Shown here piece by piece: positions 1-5,980 of a stretch of 6,866 nt of DNA. Location of the stretch: contig CAXTPG010000163.1 of the NCBI GenBank assembly GCA_964246015.1, positions 1 to 6,866 of the forward strand, in the 5' to 3' direction. The notes under the pieces are model-generated. The model had not been told where the DNA came from and searched no databases. It saw only the letters and a program-made list of their open reading frames with translations. Both the position numbers and the translations under genes were made by a program. The DNA comes from JBBROS01 sp964246015. Its GTDB lineage: Bacteria > Pseudomonadota > Alphaproteobacteria > Acetobacterales > Acetobacteraceae. Each line of letters begins with the position of its first letter. Within the stretch, counting starts at the first letter, position 1.

Positions 1-154
1 GGCTGCCATCATTGGTGAAGCCCGGCTCCATCGGGTTGACGCGGCTCGACGGGCTTGGTTCCACCCCGGCCGAATAGATGCCATCGCCCGCCTGCGAGCA
101 CGTGATCGGCAACGCCAGCAGGCCGCAGCACGCCAGCATCCGCGTCAGCCGCAT
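1..154 (-). CDS. Exported protein of unknown function, N-terminal part (cut by left edge)
   Basis: Only the first 51 codons are present; the reading frame is still open at base 1. The N terminus looks like a Sec signal peptide: Arg at residues 2 and 5, a hydrophobic stretch at about 6-18, and a likely signal peptidase I site after S20-Q21-A22. The cysteine at residue 19 follows P-I-T, which does not fit a lipobox, so a lipoprotein is less likely. The mature part is polar with several Pro, Gly and Ser residues. The ATG lies inside the last codons of the upstream lipoprotein gene, giving a 10-base overlap, and a GGGG run about 7 bases upstream could serve as a ribosome binding site. The overlap suggests translational coupling and a shared envelope role. 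I do not recognise the family. The signal peptide is reasonably clear; the function is unknown. Confidence 0.62.
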   Translation of the reverse strand, partial: MRLTRMLACCGLLALPITCSQAGDGIYSAGVEPSPSSRVNPMEPGFTNDGS

Positions 155-501
155 GCGTTGCCCCGCAGCGCCCAGGTCAACACCCGGCCCTCGGCGATGT
201 CGAACGTGGTTTCGCACACACGCTCGATCACCTGCGGCGGGAAGGCCGCGTATCCGAACCGTGGGCCGTAGTAGAAGCCGGCGCCGAACAGGAACGGCCC
301 GCCCGCAATGTAGTCCGCGCGCTGTTCGGAATACGCCAGGTATTTGTGGCCGCCGGTCTCATACGTCCGGGACGGCACACCCATCTGACGCACCACCTCG
401 GTCTCCGGCGCGCCGATCAGCGTGTTCAGAAACGTGCGCCGATCGACGCCCGTGGTGCAGGCGGCGGTCAGCAGAAGCAGGGCGAGGACGGCGATCCGCA
501 T
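145..501 (-). CDS. Small lipoprotein, BamE/SmpA-like pattern
   Basis: The product has 118 residues. It opens with a short lipoprotein signal: one Arg, a Leu-rich core, then the lipobox L-T-A-A with the lipidated Cys at residue 15. It is therefore probably anchored in a membrane facing the periplasm. Residues about 26-60 carry a pattern seen in BamE/SmpA-type lipoproteins: a Gly, then E-V at a helix start, G-x-P, then a Gly-Gly turn and a strand ending in L-A-Y. A Gly/aromatic segment follows at about 67-88, rich in F, Y and G. C96 and C117 near the end could form a disulfide. The start is supported by AAGG 8 bases upstream and by the signal peptide beginning there; the same frame stays open much further upstream, but that part is antisense to nothing and overlaps epmA. 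The gene follows epmA by 41 bases and overlaps the next gene by 10. The exact family and role in outer-membrane assembly are not established from the sequence. Confidence 0.8.
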   Translation of the reverse strand: MRIAVLALLLLTAACTTGVDRRTFLNTLIGAPETEVVRQMGVPSRTYETGGHKYLAYSEQRADYIAGGPFLFGAGFYYGPRFGYAAFPPQVIERVCETTFDIAEGRVLTWALRGNACG

Positions 502-507
502 GCTCGA

Positions 508-513
508 CACCTT
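508..513 (-). promoter_or_regulatory. Ribosome binding site of the lipoprotein gene
   Basis: On the minus strand the bases read AAGGTG, with AAGG ending 8 bases before the ATG at 501. This fixes the start of the lipoprotein within an otherwise longer open frame and agrees with the signal peptide starting at that ATG. Confidence 0.6.
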
Positions 514-542
514 GGATGCGGCGGCCCCGGTTGCAAGCGCGA

Positions 543-1544
543 TCACAGCGATGGCAACCACTGCACCTGATCGATCCGGTCCGCACCGGCCGCGATCATC
601 GCCAGCCGATCGAACCCCATCGCGATGCCCGACGCCGGCGGCATGCCATGCGCCAGCGCCGCCAGGAAATCCTCGTCCAGCGGCCAGTCCGGCCCGTGCC
701 GCGCATGGCGGCGGGCGCGGTCCTCGATGAAGCGCCCGCGCTGCTCGACGGCATCGGTCAACTCCTCGAACGCGTTGGCGAGTTCCATGCCGCAGACGAA
801 CAGCTCGAACCGCAGCGCCACGCGGGGGTCCCCGGGGTCGCGCCGGGCCAGGGCGGCCTGCGCGGCGGGCCAGTGGGTCAGGAAAGTGGGATGCTCCCGC
901 CCCAGATGCGGCTCGACGCGTTCCAGCAGCAGGCGGAAGAACAGGTCCTCCCACCCCTCCCCGGTCCTCAACGCCGCCCCGGCGGACGCCGCGAGCGCCG
1001 CCGCATCCCCCGCGGTGCCCAGCACGTCGGCGCCGGCATGGCGCTGGAACGCCTCCGCGACGCTGATCCGCTCGAACTGGTCCAGCCGGGACTCCACGCC
1101 CCCGCTGCGGACCACCCCGGGCAGGACGGCGCGCAGCAGCGCCTCGGTCTCGTCCATCAACCCGGCGAACGACAGGCCGGGGCGATACCACTCCAGCATC
1201 GTGAACTCGATGGCATGCCGCGCACTGCCCTCGTTGTCCCGCCAGACCCGCGCAAGCTGGAAGACCGGCCCGGCGCCCGCGACCAGCAGCCGCTTCATCG
1301 CGAACTCCGGCGAGGTGTGCAGCCACAGTTCCCGGCTGGCGCCATACGCGTCGGCAGCCCGGGTCCGCAGCGCGGCCAGATGCACCTCCTCGCCGGGCGC
1401 GGGAACGAGATAGGGCGTCTCGACTTCGCTGTAGCCGAGAGCGTGGAAAAACGCCCTTGTGTCGGCCATCAGGCGGGCGCGGCGACGCAGTAACGGCAGC
1501 CGGTCGGCGAACCGGTCGGGGTGCCAGGGGGCGAGCACGGCCAT
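543..1544 (-). CDS. epmA: EF-P--(R)-beta-lysine ligase
   Basis: EpmA (also GenX, PoxA, YjeA) is a cytoplasmic truncated lysyl-tRNA synthetase. It uses ATP to activate (R)-beta-lysine and attaches it to a conserved lysine of elongation factor P, which helps ribosomes pass proline runs. The product has 333 residues, close to the E. coli enzyme, and lacks the anticodon-binding domain of true LysRS. Class II synthetase motifs are visible: motif 1 around G37-E39-V41-E42-T43-P44, the TSPE motif at 78-81, motif 2 at about 95-120 with R99, R102, E105 and EFTMLEWY at 113-120, the GMELANAFEEL segment at 252-262, and motif 3 at about 306-320 (G-I-A-M-G-F-D-R-L). Where relatives often have H-N/H-P-E-F-T, this protein has H110-A-I-E-F-T. 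The stop of mrr lies only 3 bases before its ATG and no good ribosome binding site is seen, so translation may be coupled to mrr. The partner genes efp and epmB are not in the window. Identification is very secure. Confidence 0.95.
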   Translation of the reverse strand: MAVLAPWHPDRFADRLPLLRRRARLMADTRAFFHALGYSEVETPYLVPAPGEEVHLAALRTRAADAYGASRELWLHTSPEFAMKRLLVAGAGPVFQLARVWRDNEGSARHAIEFTMLEWYRPGLSFAGLMDETEALLRAVLPGVVRSGGVESRLDQFERISVAEAFQRHAGADVLGTAGDAAALAASAGAALRTGEGWEDLFFRLLLERVEPHLGREHPTFLTHWPAAQAALARRDPGDPRVALRFELFVCGMELANAFEELTDAVEQRGRFIEDRARRHARHGPDWPLDEDFLAALAHGMPPASGIAMGFDRLAMIAAGADRIDQVQWLPSL

Positions 1545-1547
1545 CCG

Positions 1548-2459
1548 CTACTCGAAGAAATCCTCGTCGAGCTTCTTGATGTGCAGCGTGTCCTCCACGC
1601 GGCAGCCCACATCGTGCGCGATCATCATCCGCGCCAGCATCTCGCCATCCACAAGGACCATGCGCTTGCTGAGCTGCTCCGCCGTCTCCCGCGCCGATAC
1701 CGTGAAACTTGACGTCGTGACGAACAGCCCCTTGCTCGCCCGGTGCCGGTCCAGGCTGCCGAAGAAGTCCCGGATCGCCCCGGACCCAACCGTATTGCCG
1801 TCATCGTACCGCTTCGCCTGGACATAGACCCGGTCGAGTCCCAGCACATCTTGGTCGATCACGCCATCCACGCCGTGGTCTCCGCTGCGCCCAATGGCAC
1901 GGCCCGCCTGCTCGAAGCTCCCGCCGAACCCCATGCGAACCAGCAACAAAACCACCAGCCGCTCGAAGAACGCGGGCGGCGCGGCACGAATCCGGTCCAG
2001 CAACTCCTGTGCGAGGGTGTCCTGGATGCGTTTATGCGCGCTGCGCATCTGCTCGGACGGCGTTTCCGACGGCTCCGCCACGCTCACCGCCGGTTCGGTG
2101 GCCGATGTCGCAGCCTCCGGCCGCTTCGTGAACTCCCGGAACTCCGCGAACTGGCGCAGGACGGCGTTGTCGATGCGCACGAGACCACGCTGCAGCACCT
2201 CGGACCCTCGCGGGGTGATCGCGAAATGGCCACGCCGCGTCGCATGCAGAAGCCCCGCCTTGGACAAGTAGGTCTTGGCCCAATGCACCCGGTTCGCGAT
2301 CAGGGACATGGAGCCTGAGGGAATCATCTGCGCCCGGTCATCGGGCGAGAGGCCCAGCGACGCCGAAACGGCCTCCACCACGTCGCCCACCCGCATCTCG
2401 CCGGACGCGGTCGCCCGCAGCACGGGAAGCATCAGCGTCTGGTAATCCGGCACGGGCAT
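1548..2459 (-). CDS. mrr: Mrr-type restriction endonuclease
   Basis: The 303-residue product matches E. coli Mrr (304 residues) in length and layout, from the V-P-x-Y start to the K-L-D-x-D-[FY]-F-E end. Residues about 5-90 are the Mrr N-terminal winged-helix DNA-binding domain. Residues about 112-145 are a polar linker rich in Ala, Glu, Ser and Pro. Residues about 155-290 are the Mrr catalytic domain, a PD-(D/E)XK nuclease variant: F-E-R at 165-167, the active-site Asp D198 in H-G-V-D-G-V, and Q214-A-K216 replacing the usual E-x-K. All catalytic positions are intact, so it is probably active. E. coli Mrr is a type IV enzyme that cuts certain methylated DNA and responds to some foreign methyltransferases and to high pressure. 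Here it lies 75 bases downstream of a methyltransferase-nuclease and 3 bases upstream of epmA. Its substrate may differ from that of E. coli Mrr; an Mrr-like partner in a conventional modification system is the main alternative. Confidence 0.93.
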   Translation of the reverse strand: MPVPDYQTLMLPVLRATASGEMRVGDVVEAVSASLGLSPDDRAQMIPSGSMSLIANRVHWAKTYLSKAGLLHATRRGHFAITPRGSEVLQRGLVRIDNAVLRQFAEFREFTKRPEAATSATEPAVSVAEPSETPSEQMRSAHKRIQDTLAQELLDRIRAAPPAFFERLVVLLLVRMGFGGSFEQAGRAIGRSGDHGVDGVIDQDVLGLDRVYVQAKRYDDGNTVGSGAIRDFFGSLDRHRASKGLFVTTSSFTVSARETAEQLSKRMVLVDGEMLARMMIAHDVGCRVEDTLHIKKLDEDFFE

Positions 2460-2468
2460 CGCGAGCGG

Positions 2469-2472
2469 TCCT
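2469..2472 (-). promoter_or_regulatory. Ribosome binding site of mrr
   Basis: On the minus strand AGGA lies 9 bases before the ATG at 2459. It supports this start, which also gives the N terminus expected for Mrr. The 75-base gap between the methyltransferase stop and mrr shows no convincing promoter or hairpin, so mrr is probably read from the upstream transcript. Confidence 0.55.
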
Positions 2473-2534
2473 GGTGGGCGTTCGCCATGCTCGACGGTGC
2501 GCCGCCGTGGTGCAAGGCAGGGTAGAGCGAAAGC

Positions 2535-5525
2535 TCACACCGGCAGCAACGCATCGACCAGGGCCTCGATCTCCTGCGCCACGCCGTCCTCCAGCAAGGC
2601 GGCCCGGATGGCGCGGCGTTGGGCGGTGAAGTGCGCGGCGGTGACGAGTTCGACTCTGGCAGCGACAGTTTCGGCACGGGCGGCGGCTGCGGCAAGGTCG
2701 CGGTGGAGCGGGTCGATGGGGTCGAAGCTGGGGATGGGAAGCGTCCAGACCAGGTTGTCGAGATCACGCTTGTCGCGCTGACCGTGAGATTGAAGGTCTA
2801 CGATCTTCGAGAGGACGGCCGCACTATTGAGGATAGCCACGAGATAGCGCGCCTCATCCTGTGAGCGCGCTGGCGCCCAATATGCCTTGTGTTCGACGAT
2901 AATCGCCTCGAGCAGGCAAACCGCAGCGCTCAGACGCGTCCCCGAGGCTGTGTAAATGACGCGTATCGGCGTACCGGCAAGCTGGATCGACAAGCCACGC
3001 ATGTGGTTGATCCGTTGCGTGACCGTCATCCTCGGCGTGCCATCGCTCCTCGTGTTGCTGTGCGCCGCCCATTTCGCTTCGACGTCGCGCAGCCAGGCAG
3101 CGAGATGACGGTGGCCTTCATCCTCTGCCGCGGCTGCATCGAGGAGCCGGCCGCCATCCGCAGGGATAACGCTCTGCACCGTATCCAGCATCCGGAACGG
3201 CGCCACGCTCTCGCCCAGCGCCAGCGGGCGCAGAAACAGCGACTCCACGGGTCCGCGGGGCGGCTCCACCCCGGTCCAGGGCGCCTTGTCCAGCCGCCCA
3301 GCCCTGCCGCGCACGCGAGGCGCATCCCTACGCGCGCCCAGGCGGGACACCAGTTCGGGCTCCGTCAGGAAGAAGCGGCGGGGCACGATCGTCGCGCCCT
3401 GGCGGAACCGTTCCCGGTAGGGCGAAGCGCCAATCAGCGTGCGGGGGCGTGGCCAGGGGTCGATCGTCGCGGTCAGGGCCACTTCGGCCTCCGCCTCGTT
3501 CGCATCGCGCCGGGGCAGCGTGCCGGACCAGCGCCGCACCTCCGCGGGATGCGGCCCGGCCATGGCCCGGCGGCCGAACAGCACGCACGCGCTGGTGGTC
3601 CCACTGCCGGACTGCGCGCCGAAGATCGGCCGGACATGCTCCAGCGCCCAGCCGCCTTCGATCCGTACCCGAACCTCGCCCATGCGCCCCGTGCGCACGG
3701 CGGCGAACGCCGGGGCGTTCAGGGCGGCGAACGGCAGCACGAAGGCGATGGCGCCGCCGGGGGCGAGGTAACGTTCGGCGCCGCGGGCCCAGAACAGCGC
3801 CCACATGTCCTGCTGCGTGGCAAGGTTGCCGCCAACCCAGAGCTCGTAGCCGCGCAGGCCGTCGCGCAGGCGCTCCTTCATGCCGGCGCTGAGGTGGCGA
3901 TACACGATCCAGGGCGGGTTGCCGACGAGCACGTCCGCCCGCTGCTCGGGCCTTGAGAGCCAGAGCGGGCGGACGAGGTTGCGGAACACGAAGGTCCAGA
4001 TGCCGTTGCGCCCGGCGCGGTAAAGGGCCTGCAACTGCGTGAACGTGGCGGCCAGCGCCGCGGCGTCCGCGGGGTTCGCGCCTTCGATCCGTCGGAGCGC
4101 GCGTTCGACGGCCCGGGTGCTTGAGTCGTGCCGCAATCCGTGATTGAGGGCGTCGAGCCCGTGCTCGAAGACGGCCTGGTCCTCGGCAAAGCCCGCGGGG
4201 ATGTGCAGCGGGGCGTCGTCCGGCACCTCGACCACCACGTCGGCGCCGCCCATGTAGCGGCGCAGGTTCCACTGCATCGCGTCGCCCATGAACACCGGGA
4301 CGGTGAATCCGGCGCTGCGATGCTCCAGCAACTCCGCGACGGCCAACAGCCAGGTGACGCGGGCCAGGGTGACGGCGACGGGATGGACATCGAGGCCGCG
4401 CACCTTCTCTGCGGCAAGCGCCAGGATGGCGGCGGGCGCCAGCCCCTCGACACGCCCGGCAGCAATCAGCCGCCGGAGCGCGTGGAACAGGAACGTGCCG
4501 GAGCCGCAAGCCGGGTCCAGCACGCGCTGATGCAGTGGCGCGTCGACGGCGTGGGCGACGACGCGGCCGGCGAGCCAGTCCGGGGTGTAGTATTCGCCCA
4601 GGTCATGCCGCTGGTCCGGATCGATCAAGCTTTCATATAGGACCTTCAGCACGTCGGTCTGGACGTCCCGCAGGCTGAACCGCGCGACCTGTTGGGCCAC
4701 GGAGCGTACCAGGTCGGCGCCGTCCGTGCGCTTGAGCGGCCAGTCGAAGAAGTCCGCCTCGACCGCACCGACGATGCCTTCGTCGGTGAGCGCCTGCCCG
4801 GACAGGAGCATGGCGGGGTCATCGACCGGCAGGCCCAGCACGCGGGCCGCAATCGCCTTGACGACAAGCGCGAGGTAGGTGTGCTGCAGGAACAGCGCAT
4901 CTTCGCCGACGGGTTCGCCATAGGCCTCACGAAGCAGCCCGTCCCAAAGATCGCGCTTGAGGCGCACCTCCGGATCATGCCGGAGGGTGTCCCACAGCGC
5001 GTCGAGCGTCACCTTCGCGCGGCCGAACGCCATGCTGTAGCGCCCGAACGCCTGGGCCACGGCGCGGGCGTCTGGCGGCAGATCGGGCGTCGTGGAGAGC
5101 AGAGGCTCGAGCCAGGCGAGCAGGCGTTCCGGATTGTCGGGATCGGTCTGGTGGCAGGCGATCTCGCGCAATCGGCCATCGTCCAGGGTGAAGGCGATGA
5201 ACTCGGCGCCGTCGGTGGCGAGGCCCGTCGCGGCACGCTGCCCGGGGCTGCGCCGGGCAGCGTCGGCCAGGTACTCAGGCAGCCGGGCGCGGACGTCGTC
5301 GATCTCGCGACGAAGATCTGTCTTGAGCTCGATCACCGTGCTGCCCCACAACGTGTCGATGCGGCCGGACCCGTCCAGGAGATAGGCTTCCTGCGTGATT
5401 TCGCTGTAGGCGGCCCCGAACGCATGGCGCAGCAGGTCGGTGACATGCCCGCGCAGGGCCTCATGACGTGGCCGGGCCGCCATGGCGCGCACGATCTCGG
5501 GAAGGGACTCCGTGCGCCAGCTCAT
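2535..5525 (-). CDS. Single-chain restriction-modification enzyme (nuclease, N6-adenine methyltransferase, target recognition), type IIG-like
   Basis: The 996-residue product joins three activities. Residues about 30-115 look like a PD-(D/E)XK nuclease, with D57 and E66-L-K68 as the catalytic set; MmeI-type enzymes have a similar D-X9-E-x-K set. Residues about 140-300 are a helical connector. Residues about 305-640 are an N6-adenine methyltransferase: G-E-Y-Y-T-P at 310-315, motif I DPACGSGTF at 337-345 binding S-adenosylmethionine, G-L-D-V-H at 377-381, G-D-A-M at 414-417, and catalytic NPPW at 536-539 after an insertion of about 115 residues. Residues about 700-930 resemble a target-recognition domain ending in a type I S-subunit-like L-P-I-P segment. 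It probably methylates adenine in its site and cuts unmodified DNA. I chose the ATG at 5525; a GTG at 5552 would add nine unremarkable residues, and neither has a strong ribosome binding site. GC content drops over residues about 822-922. A methyltransferase-only role remains possible. Confidence 0.9.
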   Translation of the reverse strand: MSWRTESLPEIVRAMAARPRHEALRGHVTDLLRHAFGAAYSEITQEAYLLDGSGRIDTLWGSTVIELKTDLRREIDDVRARLPEYLADAARRSPGQRAATGLATDGAEFIAFTLDDGRLREIACHQTDPDNPERLLAWLEPLLSTTPDLPPDARAVAQAFGRYSMAFGRAKVTLDALWDTLRHDPEVRLKRDLWDGLLREAYGEPVGEDALFLQHTYLALVVKAIAARVLGLPVDDPAMLLSGQALTDEGIVGAVEADFFDWPLKRTDGADLVRSVAQQVARFSLRDVQTDVLKVLYESLIDPDQRHDLGEYYTPDWLAGRVVAHAVDAPLHQRVLDPACGSGTFLFHALRRLIAAGRVEGLAPAAILALAAEKVRGLDVHPVAVTLARVTWLLAVAELLEHRSAGFTVPVFMGDAMQWNLRRYMGGADVVVEVPDDAPLHIPAGFAEDQAVFEHGLDALNHGLRHDSSTRAVERALRRIEGANPADAAALAATFTQLQALYRAGRNGIWTFVFRNLVRPLWLSRPEQRADVLVGNPPWIVYRHLSAGMKERLRDGLRGYELWVGGNLATQQDMWALFWARGAERYLAPGGAIAFVLPFAALNAPAFAAVRTGRMGEVRVRIEGGWALEHVRPIFGAQSGSGTTSACVLFGRRAMAGPHPAEVRRWSGTLPRRDANEAEAEVALTATIDPWPRPRTLIGASPYRERFRQGATIVPRRFFLTEPELVSRLGARRDAPRVRGRAGRLDKAPWTGVEPPRGPVESLFLRPLALGESVAPFRMLDTVQSVIPADGGRLLDAAAAEDEGHRHLAAWLRDVEAKWAAHSNTRSDGTPRMTVTQRINHMRGLSIQLAGTPIRVIYTASGTRLSAAVCLLEAIIVEHKAYWAPARSQDEARYLVAILNSAAVLSKIVDLQSHGQRDKRDLDNLVWTLPIPSFDPIDPLHRDLAAAAARAETVAARVELVTAAHFTAQRRAIRAALLEDGVAQEIEALVDALLPV

Positions 5526-5623
5526 TCGGCCAGGATGCCTATCGAGCCTCACTTCGCCAAGGCGGCGGCCCGTGAGCCGATGCCCAGGCTTCCGCGACTC
5601 GGGGCCAAATGGTATCCGCGACC
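5526..5623. promoter_or_regulatory. Divergent intergenic region
   Basis: These 98 bases separate the leftward restriction-modification genes from the rightward small gene and must hold the promoter of at least the leftward set. I see no strong -35/-10 pair on either strand. On the minus strand TTGGCG followed after 11 bases by GATAGG is a weak candidate. One GANTC site (GACTC) occurs at 5596-5600, the target of the CcrM methyltransferase in alphaproteobacteria. No clear operator palindrome was found. Confidence 0.4.
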
Positions 5624-5929
5624 ATGGCTACCACCCAGCCCGACCTGTTCCGCACCGAGTCCGCGGACGCCGCCCCGCCTCTCTCCGACGAGTTCCGGGC
5701 CCTGATTGTCGCGGGCCTTCACCAACGGCTGGACCGCGTACGGACGGCCGAGATGATCCCCTGGGACAGGAACATGGAGCTGATCCAGCTCGACAACTAC
5801 GTCCGCGACCACAAGCATGTCCTACCCCCTGAAGAGGCCGCCGCGTTCTGGGCCGAGTTCGACTTCCATATGACCCGACTCTTCGCCTTACTGAACGAAG
5901 GGCTGGACCCAGACACGCTCGAAGACTGA
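5624..5929 (+). CDS. Small acidic protein of unknown function with a clamp-binding-like N terminus
   Basis: I do not recognise this 101-residue protein. It has no signal peptide or membrane segment and is probably cytoplasmic. The N terminus contains Q5-P-D-L-F9, which fits the loose bacterial sliding-clamp-binding pattern Q-x-[D/S]-L-F. The rest is predicted mostly helical, rich in Asp, Glu, Leu and Arg, with conserved-looking W47-D-R and W76-A-E-F-D-F-H stretches and an acidic tail. An in-frame ATG at 5609 would add five residues; I chose 5624 because the product then starts like a typical cytoplasmic protein, but a GGGG run 4 bases before 5609 makes that start possible. It lies 51 bases upstream of a repair helicase in the same direction and in the same frame, and divergent from the restriction-modification genes. 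It could belong with either. Coding status is supported by its position, codon pattern and lack of a competing frame, but not proven. Confidence 0.7.
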   Translation: MATTQPDLFRTESADAAPPLSDEFRALIVAGLHQRLDRVRTAEMIPWDRNMELIQLDNYVRDHKHVLPPEEAAAFWAEFDFHMTRLFALLNEGLDPDTLED

Positions 5930-5945
5930 CGCCAAACCCGGCCCT

Positions 5946-5973
5946 TTGCGCGACGCCCCCGCCACGCTATCTC
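5946..5973 (+). promoter_or_regulatory. Possible promoter of the helicase gene
   Basis: TTGCGCG at 5946-5952 and GCTATCTC at 5966-5973 are 13 bases apart. They partly match the alphaproteobacterial housekeeping consensus described in Caulobacter (TTGACGS, 10-14 bases, GCTANAWC); the -10 match is good, the -35 match is limited to TTG and the last base. Transcription would start close to the GTG at 5981, so the mRNA may be leaderless, which would explain why no ribosome binding site precedes the GTG. Confidence 0.3.
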
Positions 5974-5980
5974 TGTCCCC

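Noticed and set aside
145..1326. Extension of the lipoprotein frame to a 393-residue protein
   Set aside because: The upstream part overlaps epmA on the same strand in another frame and is low-complexity Arg/Ala/Gly. The signal peptide, lipobox and AAGG site place the true start at 501.
78..1493. Long plus-strand open frame of 471 codons over epmA and the lipoprotein gene
   Set aside because: It lies antisense to the clearly identified epmA and is rich in Arg, Pro and Ala with no recognisable domain, as expected for a stop-poor shadow frame in GC-rich DNA.
2488..2515. Hairpin or terminator between the methyltransferase and mrr
   Set aside because: Only a 4-base stem (ACGG/CCGT) could be found and no T-run follows on the minus strand, so there is no support for a terminator.
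2889..3956. Plus-strand open frame of 355 codons inside the methyltransferase gene
   Set aside because: It is antisense to coding DNA with intact methyltransferase motifs, and its composition (Arg, Ala, Gly, His) shows no domain.
1548..5525. Part of a BREX or DISARM system
   Set aside because: No PglZ, BrxC, BrxL, DrmA, DrmB or similar gene is present, and the methyltransferase carries its own nuclease domain, which fits a type IIG enzyme better.
5526..5552. GTG start at 5552 for the restriction-modification enzyme
   Set aside because: It adds nine residues with no conserved look and has no ribosome binding site. The ATG at 5525 is simpler, but the longer form cannot be excluded.
4692..5705. 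Plus-strand open frame of 337 codons reaching across the divergent region
   Set aside because: It runs antisense to the nuclease and connector of the restriction enzyme and into the small gene in another frame; no domain or start signal supports it.
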